From positions 46,516,483 to 46,580,482 of the forward strand of contig CM071568.1 of the NCBI GenBank assembly GCA_036426205.1: a stretch of DNA of 64,000 nucleotides, written 5' to 3'. Positions within the stretch are counted from its first letter, which is position 1; each line of letters starts with the position of its first letter. Position numbers and translations under genes: made by a program. This DNA comes from Ascaphus truei (taxonomy: Eukaryota; Chordata; Amphibia; Anura; Ascaphidae). Under the pieces are notes generated by a model, which ran no database searches, was not told where the DNA came from, and saw nothing but the letters and a program-made list of their open reading frames with translations. Shown here in pieces: positions 33,293 through 44,823 of the stretch.

Positions 33293-33442
33293 CAGTGTTC
33301 GAACAAACCATACATTTGTGCTCGCCCCGGCGAGTGGATTTAAACCCCCAGGCGAGTAATATTGGCCCAAGCAGCACAACGTTTGGTACTAGGTGGCGAG
33401 TAGATTTTTTTGTGTGGCAGTAGATTTTTTGGTGATTTGTCA
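33293..33442 (-). mobile_element. Short copy of the CTACTCGCC TIR family
   Basis: It starts CAGTGTTCGAACAAACC and contains GGCGAGTGGATTTAAAC, TTGGCCCAAGCAGCACA and GGCGAGTAGATTTTTT. These are the ends of the larger element at 33552-35761 joined with the middle deleted and in the opposite orientation. The right terminus is clipped. Confidence 0.7.
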
Positions 33443-33551
33443 ACCAATTTATCTATATATATATATATATGTATATATATTATATAATATATATATATAT
33501 TATATATATATATTATATGATATATATAATATATATATAATAATATATATA

Positions 33552-35758
33552 CAGTGTTCGACCAAATCACCCAAAAATCTACTCGCCCAACCAAAAAATC
33601 TACTCGCCACCTGTCCCGCCCCAAACCCCGCCCCTAACCCGCCCCCCCCAACCGTCCCCCCCCAACCCCGCTTTAAAATAAAATATAAATAAAATACATT
33701 TAAATAATTCCTAGCAGAACAACATTTGTTTTTTACATAATTTATTTATTGTATTACATTATACTACAATTAGTCCTTGTTACTGTGTGTGTGTTGTGGT
33801 TGTGGTGTATATGTTGGATCTAGAAATAAAAGCCAATTGTGAGACTAGTTTCCTGATCCCCCTTAACCAGTGTCTGGACGTCCCTGCTTCACAATCTAAA
33901 GCGAGCATCCGCCTGGATCTTACCTGATCCGCAGTCCCTCAATGTCCAATACCTTCATTCCCGCATCTTAATACATTGGAGGGAGGTGTTCCTTACCTGT
34001 CTTCTGTGTAGGGGGGGGGGGGTTCCAGGTTTCCTGTGTGAAGCTTAGTCAGATCGGCAGAGAAAGGCGTATAAGTTATGTTCGGTTTAGTATATGAGAT
34101 GCAGGTTAAGATATAACAGGGTAAATAAGATATCCAGATCCAGAGTGTGAGAGATGAGACGTGGAGCAGAGTATGGGAGTGAAGACAGAGAGGGGGGGGG
34201 AGTGGTGGTTGAGAGACAGAGAGAGGTGGTGAGAGACACAGAGAGAGTGTGGGTGAGAGACAGAGAGAGTGTGGGTGAGAGACAAGAGAGTGTGGGAGAG
34301 AGACAGACAGAGGGGAGACCAGAGACAGAGAGGAGAGGAGACAGACAGAGAGGGGAGAGAGACAGACAGAGAGGGAGCAGGGGAGAGAGAACAACAGAGC
34401 AGGGGAGAGAGACAGACAGAGAGGGGAGAGAGACAGACAGAGAGAGACAGAGAGGAGAAGGGGGGCTGACTGATGGGGGGGAAACTGGGTGAGGAGATGG
34501 GGACTGACTGGGTAACTTTGACAACTAGGTGGGGGGTGACTGATTGGGGGGTACCTCTGTGTCCTACACCACACCCACAAACACAAACACACACCACACC
34601 CACACAAGCCACACACACAAAAGAAACTCCCACACACTACACACTCCATTCACAAACACACACAACACCCCCATAACACACACACCACGCCCCATAGTAT
34701 ATTACACACACACTCTTCCATATATATCCACACACACACACACTACACACACACACACCACTGCCCATATACAGACCACACCTCACCAATATACACACAC
34801 TCTCACCAGTCAAACTCCATAATCCACACACTCTCCATTCCACACTATAGCAACACCTCATACACACAAGCACTCACAGATAGACAACACCCAGTAACTA
34901 GCAGTCCCGAGTCATGCCCGTAACACACATCACGATAACATATACACACACAAAGTCGCCCAGAAGCCACATCAATACAACAACCAATGACTACCACACA
35001 CAACTCCAAACACGTACACTCCCATACACACACACACACATCACACCACACATATACACACACACACAACCACACTCACTGCGCAAACATCACTCCACTA
35101 CACAATCCTCCCATATACACAACACTCCCATAACAACACCCCACAATCCATAACAGGCACCCAATCACCTACACTAAACACACACACAACACACACACTT
35201 TCTCTCTCCCTATGTATTCGCACCATAACCACACACCACACTCATATACATACACACGACAGGTCACCATCACTCTCTCTACACATGTAACACGAACGGG
35301 GGGGGGGTCGGAAGAGATTAAGGCCGCGGCGGGAGCGCCGGGGACGTGGGGGGATCAGGGGGAAGTGGGGACCTGAGGGACATCACCGCTCCCATCTCCC
35401 GACCCGCGGGCTGACACGGGGGGAAGTGGGGACAGGAGAACACCCCCGCTACCACCTCCATAAGTGCGAGCAGCGGGAGCGCCGGGGACTGGGGGGAAGG
35501 CACAGAGAGTACTTACTGTGTCCTCCATGGAAAAGAATGGCCGCTCGTTGGGGGCTGGCTCATATAGAGCCTGGCCGCGTGCCCACAAAGCCTGGGAGAG
35601 CACGCCAATCAGCTGTCAGGTAGGGGGAGTTTTTTTTTTTTCAGCGCAAGCAGGGAAATTTTAAAAAACAAACACGTGTGCTGCTTGGGCCAATATTTAC
35701 TCGCCGGGAGGTTAAATCCACTCGCCTCGGGCGTGTAAATGTATATGATTGTCGAACA

Positions 35759-35761
<3 letters not shown>
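33552..35761 (+). mobile_element. TIR element with CTACTCGCC repeats, copy A (2.2 kb)
   Basis: The ends are CAGTGTTCGAC and GTCGAACACTG, with TA on both sides. Subterminal blocks AAATCTACTCGCC (left) and TACTCGCC...CCACTCGCC (right) flank the interior. The middle is a purine-rich (GAGACAGA)n tract at 34150-34460, a CA-rich tract at 34560-35270 and a GC-rich block at 35300-35620. No transposase frame is credible; the long proline/serine- or threonine/histidine-rich frames come from low-complexity DNA. The TA target suggests a Tc1/mariner-superfamily relative. Confidence 0.6.

Positions 35762-35793
<32 letters not shown>
35762..35793. repeat. (TA)n tract between two TIR elements
   Basis: About 15 TA units separate copy A from the next TIR element. 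Both elements have TA targets, so the tract may have attracted the insertions. Confidence 0.9.
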
Positions 35794-35796
<3 letters not shown>

Positions 35797-36240
35797 GCAT
35801 ACCCCGCTTTAACATACGCAATGGGACCGGAGCATGTATGTAAAGTGAAAATGTACTTAAAGTGAAGCACTACCTTTTTTTCACTTTACAATGCATGTAC
35901 AGTACTGCAATCGTCATATATGTGCATAACTGATGTAAATAACGCATTTGTAACCAAAATAAATACAGTAGGCTTTATTAAAATAAAATCTTTAATGTCA
36001 GCTGATTTTTCTTATAAGTGCTGACAGATACAACATGGATGAATGCAAAATTATTTTAAAAATATGTAGGAAGGATGAAGGAGCGGGCATATCTTCTACT
36101 GTACAGTATTTTTACTGAAAGGGCATGAAGGTGAGGTGCATTTATTTGACTGACTGATATATTTTTGGGACTTTGATTTGTGACTTTGGTGAAAACAATA
36201 CTGTACAGTGCAGTACAGTGTTTTACAATACTGTGCTTCC

Positions 36241-36512
36241 TTAGGCCGCGCGTATAGTGCCCGCGACCGGCGACCTCACCCATCCCCGCTAGCGAAAGTT
36301 ATATTACGCTTTGCGGCGGCGTCGCAGGCTCCCGGGCATTGGATTTGTTCAGGGGCTGTCACGTGAGGTGACAGCCCTTAAAAAATCAAATATTCCCGGC
36401 TTCCAAAGTCCGCTCCGTCGCATTGCCGCTGTCGCGCTTACTATAAGCGCATGCGGTGGCGGCAATGTGTTTGTTTTGGGGTGGAATCGCTGGCACTATA
36501 CGCACGGCCTTA
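36241..36512. mobile_element. Harbinger-like MITE with TTA duplications
   Basis: TTA flanks both sides. The inverted ends are GGCCGCGCGTATAGTGCC and (reverse complement) GGCCGTGCGTATAGTGCC. TTA duplications are typical of PIF/Harbinger. It contains a GGCTGTCACGTGAGGTGACAGCC hairpin. A degraded counterpart lies at about 40592-40893 in copy B. Confidence 0.75.
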
Positions 36513-36534
36513 CTCAGGTCCTTGATCAGCTTGG

Positions 36535-37436
36535 CTTACACGCACGCACTCCCTCAGTCACACAATCTCTCACGCACTCCCTCAGGTCACACAACATCTA
36601 CTCACACGCACTCCCTCAGTCACACAATCTCATCAGCATCTCATCAAAATCTAGCACTCTCCTCATGTCACCACATTCCGCACTCCCTCTCACATGCACT
36701 ACAGGTCACACAAGGCTCTCCACGCACTCTCACCGGGCCCACGCACTCCTCACCAGTCCGGCACGCGGCACCACCTCATTCAGTCACGCACACACAGTCA
36801 GTCATTCACGACACCACACACTCAGTCAGTCACCACACACAACATAGTCAGTCAGTCGTCACGACACATCACTCAGTCAGTCACCGCACACACACATACT
36901 CGTCAGTCACACACCGCCCTCCAGTCAGATCACGCACACGCACTCAGTCAGTCACGCACACACACTCAGTCAGTCACGCACACGCACTCAGTCAGTCACA
37001 CACACACACTCAGTCAGTCACGCAAACACACTCAGTCAGTCACGCACACGCACTCACTCAGACACGTACTCAGTCAGTCATGCACACACGCACTCCCTCA
37101 GTCATGCACACACGCACTCCCTCAGTCACACAATCTCTCACGCACTCTCACTCCGTCACGCACACACACACAGTCAGTCACGCACACACACTCAGTCAGT
37201 CAGTCACGCACACACACACACTCAGTCACACACTCAGTCACTCATGCACACACACTCAGTCAGTCACGCACGCACACATAGTCAGTCAGTCAGTCACGCA
37301 CACACACTCAGTCACGCACACACTCAGTCAGTCACGCACACACTCAGTCAGTCACGCACACACTCAGTCAGTCACGCACACACTCAGTCAGTCACACACA
37401 CACTCAGTCAGTCACGCACACACACTGTCACGCACA
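36535..37436 (+). repeat. Tandem array of CAGTCAGTCACGCACACACT-type units
   Basis: The array is made of about 18-20-nt units built from CACTCAGTCAGTCACGCACA, with CACTCCCTCAGTCACACAAT variants on the left. It creates a spurious open frame of more than 300 codons rich in Ser, His and Thr. Homogeneity increases toward the right end. Confidence 0.93.
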
Positions 37437-37538
37437 TATATATAGGTTTATATATGTATATCTATATATAATATATAATATTATGCTATCTATATATATA
37501 ACTATCTATTATATAAATATATATATATATATATATAT

Positions 37539-40115
37539 CAGTGGTCGACACATCACCCAAAATCTACTCGCCCCAACACAAAAAATCTACTCGCCACCTA
37601 GTCCCCAGCCCCACCCGCCCTAGTCCCGCCCCCAACCTAGTCCCCCGCCCCCAACCCCGCTTTAACTAAAATATATAAATAAAATACATTTACAATTCCT
37701 AGACACGAACAACTTGTTTTTTACATAAATTTATTTATTGATTACATTATACTACAAGTCCTTGTTACTGTGTGTGCTGTGTGTGTGTGTTATATGGTGA
37801 CCTAGAAATAAATCAATTGATGACAGTTTCCTTCCTGATCCCCTTAACCGTGTCCTGACGGCCGGCTTCACATATCTAAAGCCCACATCCCGCACTGGAT
37901 CTTACCTGATCCGCAGTCCCTCAATGTCCAGATCCTTCATTCCGCAATCTTATACATTGGGACGGTAGGTGTTCCTTTACCTGTCTTCTTGGTAGTGGTG
38001 GTGGGGGTTCCGATGTTTCCTGTGTTAAGCTTGCGTAGATCTGGAAGAAAGCATTATAAGTTTGTCGGTGTAGTATATGGCAGTTAAGATAATACAGGTA
38101 AATAAGATATCCAGATCCAAGTGTGAGAGAGTGAGAGTGGTGAGACATAGTAGGGTGAGAGACAGAGAGAGTTTTGTTGAAGACAGAGAGCGGTGGGTGA
38201 GAGGAAGAGAGAGTGTGGTGAGAGACAGAAGAGTGTGGGTTGAGAGACATAGAGGTGTGGATAGAGAAGACAAGAGAGGTGAAAGAGACAGTACAGAGGG
38301 TAGAGAGACATACAGAGAGGGGATAGAGACAACATATATTTAGAATGGGCAGTATTACAAGACAAGAGGTATAGATACAAGACGTAGAGAGGGAGAGAGA
38401 CCGACAGATGCGAGAACATAGAGGATATATGGGGGGACTGACTGATTGGTTGAACTGGGTGAGGAGATTGTGACTGACTTGGTAACTTTGACAGACTATG
38501 TGGTTTTTGACTGATTGGGGGGTACCGTTCTGGGTGTCCTACAACACACACACACCACTCCCATAACACACACCTCCACACAAGCACTCACACTGCCACA
38601 CTCACCAATACTTCCCATACACAAAACACAACCCCATCTCAGGGCCGCTGTATACGCCTAGACACACCCACCGTACGACTCCGCCTAATCTCTACATCCT
38701 CAACTCCCGCCCACATTCTAGAAGCTCCCTCTGGTGATCTCGTCAGGCCGCCCCTGGTTGTCGACAAACACACACCACAGCACACACACACACACTCTCC
38801 CATATCATCTGCGCGAACCCTCCTGCTCCATATACACCCACTTCTCATTGCTCTTTGCTCGGGACCTCTCTCCGAGCCCAGGGCACTCCTGCTAGCTTTT
38901 GTCGCTTCGAAGGTGGGTGCTTCAGGGTGGGTCGTTCGGCGGGTCGACCGCGGGATGTTGGCCGCCTCGTCTCAGCGACCGGGACCCGCCCCGGGAGCCG
39001 CTGCTTTGTCGGTGCCCCCTGGCTCTACGCCCCGACCTCCCACCCCCTGCGCCCGTGGATCTGCCTCGACCGCGGGCCGGGGGGGTTGGTGGGGGGGACG
39101 GTCTTTACTATTCCCTCCAGGGGTCGTATCCCCTCGTCTCGTGCTCCGCCAGACCCCAGGGCGGGACACCCACTATACATTACGACAACCCACATGGCGC
39201 CTCCATGACCTCACACACGTCGCATATACATCACACACCCTCCCGGGTGCCCCTCCCCCAACCCCCCACCGCCCTCTCCCTGCGGCCCCCCCCCTGTCGC
39301 GCCGGGTGTTCATCTGGTCCCCTGCCCCCGCCCCCCCCCGCTCCTATGCCGCCCCTATCCAACACCCACCCCGCGCCCCACACTTCCGCATAGTGTCCCT
39401 CATCCACCACTCCTTTGATCCCCTCTCCCGCCCTCCCTCGCCCTCCCCCCCCCTCCCTCTCGCCCCCCCCGCCCCACCGGATTTTCGCCCCCCCTTCCTC
39501 TGCTCCCCCCACGCCCGTGCCGTCACCCACACCTGGACACTTTCTTCTCCATATGTATGCGCACACACCCCACACACTCTATACTACACACACACACCAC
39601 ATCTCTCTCACTGCTCACCGACACACACGGGGGGGGGGTGGAAGAGAGGAAGGCCAGCGCGGGAGCGCCGGGACGTGGGGGGATCAGGGGGAAAGTGGGT
39701 ACCTGAGGGACAATCACCGTCCGCTCCCATCCTCCCGACCGCTCTGGGCTGACACGGGGGAAGTGGTGGGACAAGGCGATATACCACCCCCGCTCCCTAC
39801 ACGACCATAAGTGCGAGCAGCGGAGCGCCGGGGCTGGGGAAGCAGCGAGAGTCCCTATCTGTGCTCGCCATGGAAAGAATGGCCTACTCGTTGGGGTGCT
39901 GTGCTCTATCGATGCCTGCCGCGTGCCCACAAGCCTGGGAGACACGCCAATCATCTGTCAGTAGGGGAGTTTTTTTCTTTTTTATCAGCGCACAGCAGGA
40001 AATTTTTAAAAAACAAACACGTGTGCTGCGTGGGCCAATATTTACCTACGCCTCGGGCAGGTTAAATCCTCCACTCGCCTCTGGGCGTGTAACTGTATAT
40101 GATTGTCGAACACTG
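37539..40115 (+). mobile_element. TIR element with CTACTCGCC repeats, copy B (2.6 kb)
   Basis: The ends CAGTGGTCGAC and GTCGAACACTG match copy A. The order of blocks is the same: CTACTCGCC repeats, GAGACAGA-rich tract at 38110-38410, CA-rich tract, then a GC-rich block at 39650-39960. It carries about 0.9 kb of extra GC-rich sequence near 38640-39530. Compared with copy A it shows very many one- and two-base insertions and deletions. Confidence 0.55.
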
Positions 40116-40146
40116 TATATATATATATAGATATATCATATATATA

Positions 40147-42181
40147 CAGGCATAACCCCGCTTTAACATACTGCATGGGACGAGAGCAGGTATGAAAGTG
40201 AATAAGTACTAAGTGAACACTACCTTTTTTCCACTTTACAATGTCATTACAGTACTGCCAATCGTCATAATATGTGCATAACTGCATGTATTAATAACGC
40301 ATTTGTACCAAAATAAATACATAGCTTATATTAAAAAAATTTTAATGTCAGCTGATTTTTTTCTTTATAAGTGCGACGATACACACATGGATGAAGCAAA
40401 TATCTATGTAAAATATGAAGGAAGATGAAGGAGCGGCATATCTTCTACTGTCCAGTATGTCTTACTGAAAGGGCATGAAGGTGAGGTGCATGTATTTGAC
40501 TGACTGATATATTTTTGGGACTCTGAGTTTGACTTGGTAAACAATACTTACAGAGTGCACGTAACATATGTTTTCCAATACTTGTCTTCCTAGGGCCGCG
40601 TCGTACTAAGTGCCCCTCGTACCGTCGACCCTCACCCATCCCCGCTCTGCCAAAGTTATATTTACGCTTTGCGGCGGCTCGCAGCCCCCTGCCAAATTTG
40701 GATTTTGTTTCAGGGGCTGTCCACGTGAGGTGACACCCTTACTAAAACTCAAATATTCCCGTCTTCCTCAAAGTCCGCATCCCGTCGGGCTTGCCTCCGC
40801 TGTCGCGGCCTACTAGTAATGCGCTGTCGTGCGAGGCACATGTGTTTGTTTTTGGGAGGTGGAATCGCTGGCAACTATCACAGCACGGCCTTACTGCAGG
40901 TCGTGTCATCTTGGGCTTACCATCACACACCCATCTGCTCATCACATCCCTCAGATACGCACCTCCACTGACAGTCCCATCACAATCCTCACGCACCTCC
41001 CCATTCTCAGTCACACAATCTCTCACACTGCACTCGTCCGTCCAGTCACACATGCTCATCACTGCACCGCTCCCATCACCATGCACCTCACACCCCATCA
41101 TCTCACGCACTCCTCACTCAGCCTCACGCACCCTCCACTCGTCCCTAGCAACTCGGCACCACACTATCTCCTCCACCACACACAGTCGCCTCATTCCTGC
41201 CCACACACTCAGTCAGTCACCACATCACACATACAGTCAGGTCAGTCAGCGCACCACACACTCAGTCAGCACCGCACACTACACATCTCCGTCATTTCAC
41301 ACACCGCCCCGTCCACCGCCTCCAGAGTCACGCACACAGCAACTCAGTCAGTCACGCACACACCATCAGTCAGCACGCACAGCAGCACACACCACACTCA
41401 GTCAGTCACGCCAACACACTCAGTCCAGTCCCCAACTGCACTAATCCGCACTCAAACTCAGACACTACTCAGTCGTCATGTCAGCACACACCTCACCCAG
41501 TCAGCACACACGCCCTCCCTCATCACACAATCTCTCACCGCCGTCTCACCTCCGTCACGCACACCACACCTTCAGTCCACTGCACACCACTCAGTCAGTC
41601 AGTGTTCCATTCAGCACACACACCAGCACTCGTCTACACACTCCACTCACTCATGCACACCCACGCCGTCATCGTCCACAGCACTCGCACCAACTATCCA
41701 TTCAGTTCAGTCCCGCACACACCTCAGTCCGCAGCTCAACACTCGATCAATCACGCACTTACCACTCAGATCATCCCGCAACCACTCCTCAATTCAGCAC
41801 CACAGTAGTCACACACACCTCAGTCAGTCACGCACAACACCTGCACGCACACAACTGTCACGCACACACCACTGTCACCGCACCCACACTTTCACTCCAC
41901 ACACACAGTCAGCACCACACTGATCACAACACTGACCACACACACACTCAGAAACGCACACTCACACTCAAAACACCACCCTCTCACAACGCACCCACAC
42001 TACATCCACGCACCACACTCAACACGCACACACTCTCAGACACGCACACACACTCCATACACGCACCCTCCAGACACACACCTAACACACCCACCCGACC
42101 CCCCACACTTCCACACCCCCCTCTCCCAGAGACACAGACACACTCCTCTACACACACCACACACCACACACCCACCACAAA

Positions 42182-42215
<34 letters not shown>

Positions 42216-42302
42216 AGAAAGACACACACTCAGACAGCCACACACACACACTCAGACACACACACACAGACACACACACACACACACACACTCAGACACA
42301 CA

Positions 42303-42337
<35 letters not shown>

Positions 42338-42836
42338 AGACACAGACACACACAAGCACAGAATTTCAGTAGAAGAGGACCTCCTCCTCCCCCGTAGCCC
42401 GTAACTCACATGCAAAGTTCCGTTCTACAGCAGCAGCAGCAGCAGCAGCAGGCTAGATCGAGATCTGAGGAGGGAGGGGCAGGAGGGAGGAGGGAGGAGG
42501 AGAGCAGGAGGGAGGAGGGAGGAGAGTGGAGGGAGAAGAGCCAGGAGCTGCAGTGCGGGCGGAATCACTGCTATAGCTGCTGATTGATTGCTGCCCGATC
42601 TACCCGTTCCCCCTGCCTCCTGGCCCCGTTCCCCCTTACCTACACTCCCGCTCAGTTAGGGACCACAGTGAAGGAGGTTGCAGTATTGATGAGAGGTGCG
42701 CACGCACGCACCCCGCCCCCTGGTGTCCGTAGTCGCGAAGCATGCGTACGTACACAGGGGTATGGTGTAATTAAAAATAAATGTACGTACTTGCGAGTGT
42801 ACGTAAAGTGGGTGTACGTAAAGCGGGGTATGCCTG
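40147..42836 (+). mobile_element. Tigger-like large element, copy B (2.7 kb)
   Basis: It starts CAGGCATAACCCCGCTTTAA and ends AAGCGGGGTATGCCTG, with TA on the right. Inside are the degraded Harbinger-like MITE (about 40592-40893), a CAGTCA/CACACA array (40930-42360), a (CAG)n run at 42428-42450 and an A/G-rich block. The inner GTACGTAAAGTGGGTGTACG resembles the subterminal repeats of the 332-nt MITE. No transposase is recognised, so it is a large non-autonomous element. Confidence 0.6.
40930..42360 (+). repeat. Degraded CAGTCA array passing into (CA)n and CACTCAGACA repeats
   Basis: The left part corresponds to the array at 36535-37436 but the period is broken by frequent small indels. The right part (42180-42360) is (CA)n alternating with CACTCAGACACA. 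The open frames here are low-complexity artefacts. Confidence 0.85.
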
Positions 42837-42896
<60 letters not shown>

Positions 42897-42908
42897 TGTA
42901 TATATATA

Positions 42909-42955
<47 letters not shown>

Positions 42956-42970
42956 GTGTATGTATGTATC
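42837..42970 (+). repeat. Duplicated (TA)n-(TG)n microsatellite
   Basis: TATATATATGTATG(TG)nTATATATATGTGTA occurs twice in succession, each with a run of about ten or more TG units. Confidence 0.9.
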
Positions 42971-43128
42971 GCCACTGCATCACACTCGGAACAAGAGACA
43001 GTCCTGTCGGCGAACATTTCTCTGACTCTGGCCATAAGATGAACGATCTGAGGGTTGCCATACTCAAAGGTAATCTTAAAACACCGAAAGAGAGACGGTT
43101 GCATGAATACAAATTTCGGGACACTTAG
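42971..43128 (+). pseudogene. Penelope-like GIY-YIG C-terminal remnant
   Basis: The frame reads ITLGTRDSPVGEHFSDSGHK, then MNDLRVAILKGNLKTPKERR and LHEYKFRDT before a stop. The pattern VGEHF...H...DL-x-V-x-(V/I)-LKGN...ERR-x-x-EYKF is typical of the end of Penelope-like polyproteins with a GIY-YIG nuclease. The catalytic N-terminal part of the nuclease and the reverse transcriptase are missing. Confidence 0.7.
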
Positions 43129-43610
43129 CGGTGGCCTAAACAGAGATCGAAATGTTATGAGTCATTACTGACACAAGTGGACTCTCTTCCCATGAGCGCT
43201 AAAGGCCATGTCTGTACATACTGTGCTATATGTATGCACACACAGCTGTCTCTTACACATACTAATACTCCTTGTTTTTCCATCCCTATACACCAATAGG
43301 GACCACATAGTATCCACACACACTTTTAGTTGTGCTACAATCTCTCACATTTCCACACCTACCCACACCATTTATATCCACTCCCACTCCACACACACCT
43401 TTTGTAAAGCACTGTATATACTGTGGGCTCTCCAATCATTTATATTCACACAGATACACACACACTCTTACATCACTTGCTTTCAGGAACCTTTTGACAC
43501 CTCTAGCCATAAAACACATCCACACTGGGGGAAGGACTAGCACAGATAACATTCCAAGAGACACTGTTTTTAAGTATACCTTTTGCTTGCTTCATCCATT
43601 GTAACATCGC

Positions 43611-43642
43611 CGGAAGAAGAGATCAGTGTATCTCGAAAGCTC
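43611..43642 (+). ncRNA. Hammerhead-like motif, one core change
   Basis: CGGAAGA, A, GAGAT-CAGTGT-ATCTC (perfect stem II), GAA, AGCT and C. The expected CTGAAGA start is CGGAAGA here, so a core base is changed and activity is doubtful. AGCT is self-complementary, as ACGCGT is in other copies. Confidence 0.5.
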
Positions 43643-43740
43643 GCACAAATAAAAGCATTTCGTTAGCCACAGAACGGTATCGTCTATTTATTTTTTGATT
43701 ATTGAAGCTCGGCTAACACGGTACTGATACCTCTACATGT

Positions 43741-44312
43741 GTATATATATGTATATATATACACATATATACACGCTAACACAAACATATATAATGTCAA
43801 TACTTTATGTTTCAATCTTTCAGACATTCCCATATAGTATTTGGTACTAGAGTAATTCATTTAGGAATTCTATCTTGCAGGAATCGGGCAGCTGACTCCT
43901 GAAGGAATTAATTTAAGAAAAGGTTCTGATTTTGCCCAGTTTAAATTTCTGCTGCCAAATTCATCATCATTCACCATCTGGAACATGAAGCTCTTGGCAG
44001 ACGTGTAAATCATGAGCTACAGTGATCAATTTTAAAAAGCAGTGAAACGTTATCAAGATTTTAATTCCATATTTTAAACATATGGCAATATTCTGTCTTA
44101 GAAAATGAATAGGAGTATTTGCCAAAATCCAGTTCAAGGTCCATAAAAGCATGCCATTTTTAATAGCACATTGTTATAGCTGTAATGGAAATTCTTATAT
44201 GATCCACAAACTTTGTTTTAATGGTACACGGTTGGTACTTGATACTGATTTGTCACTGCTCTATGCTTGCCATATATTAAATATATATGCCCAGCTGGAT
44301 CATTTGCTAGAT
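43741..44312. other. Intron, nothing recognised
   Basis: AT-rich stretch without a repeat family or exon I can name. Confidence 0.4.
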
Positions 44313-44823
44313 CAGGGGTGTGCAAACTTTTCTGTTTGCGACCCCCCCTACCTGCTCTCTCCCCCCCCCCCCCGCGCTCACGCCCCCCCTCTCCCCACCT
44401 TACCTGCTCTTTGGCACTGGTGGCGTCATATGATGTCGCGATTTCATGTGACGTCGCATTGCTATTTGACCCCACCGCTTCACATGAGCCAGCTGAGAGC
44501 AGGTAAGAGGGAATTACAGAGACCTCGCGCCTCTTCTGCATGTTATTTAAATGTTGTGGGGAAGAGCGCGGGGCCGTTGTAAATGCCGCCCCCCCCCCCC
44601 CCCCCCCCGAAAATCTCTGAGATGTTCGTTGCTGGGGAGGGGGGGGGGTGCGGCGTTTACAGAGGCCCCGCACTCTTCCCCACAACATTTAAATAAAATG
44701 CAGAAGAGGCACGAGGTCTCTGTAACTCCCTCTTACCTGCTCTCAGCCGGCTCCTGATGCCAGAGAGCCAGTAAGGGAGGGGTAGCAGACGGGGGCACAA
44801 ACAGAAAAGTTTGCGCACCTCTG
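44313..44823. mobile_element. hAT-like fold-back element with 8-bp duplication
   Basis: The ends CAGGGGTGTGCAAACTTTTC and (reverse complement) CAGAGGTGCGCAAACTTTTC are inverted. The flanks TGCTAGAT and TGCTAGAA match at seven of eight positions. The interior is a long palindrome: CGCGCCTCTTCTGCATG...GAAGAGCGCGGGGCC is mirrored at 44650-44732. There is no transposase. The copy at 58771-59144 is related. Confidence 0.8.

Larger units (their letters stand above)
35794..37436 (+). mobile_element. Tigger-like large element, copy A, right end missing
   Basis: The left end CAGGCATACCCCGCTTTAAC matches the MITE at 29959. The interior contains the Harbinger-like MITE at 36241-36512 and the tandem array at 36535-37436. 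The right terminus present in copy B (CGGGGTATGCCTG at 42836) is absent; the sequence breaks into AT repeat at 37437. Confidence 0.6.
42971..43740 (+). mobile_element. Penelope-like element, C-terminal and 3' fragment
   Basis: A coding remnant is followed by about 480 nt of 3' region that matches 13451-13735, then a hammerhead-like motif at 43611-43642 and the repeated AGAACGGTATCGTC / AACACGGTACTGATACC segment. The 5' part is cut by the TG microsatellite. Confidence 0.65.

Noticed and set aside
33993..34649. Serine/proline/leucine-rich frames on the minus strand
   Set aside because: They come from the (GAGACAGA)n tract read as CTCTCTGTCTC; three overlapping frames are all open.
36456..37445. 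Open frame of 329 codons rich in Ser, His and Thr
   Set aside because: It is a translation of the CAGTCAGTCACGCACACA tandem array; the frame stays open because the repeat lacks stops, and overlapping frames are equally long.
38899..39752. Proline-rich frames in the GC-rich part of unit B
   Set aside because: High GC and C-runs remove stops; unit A has no counterpart frame and there is no recognisable domain.
40829..42404. Open frames of 364 and 308 codons
   Set aside because: They are low-complexity frames over the degraded CAGTCA/CACACA array in unit B, with no domain and unit-to-unit frame shifts.
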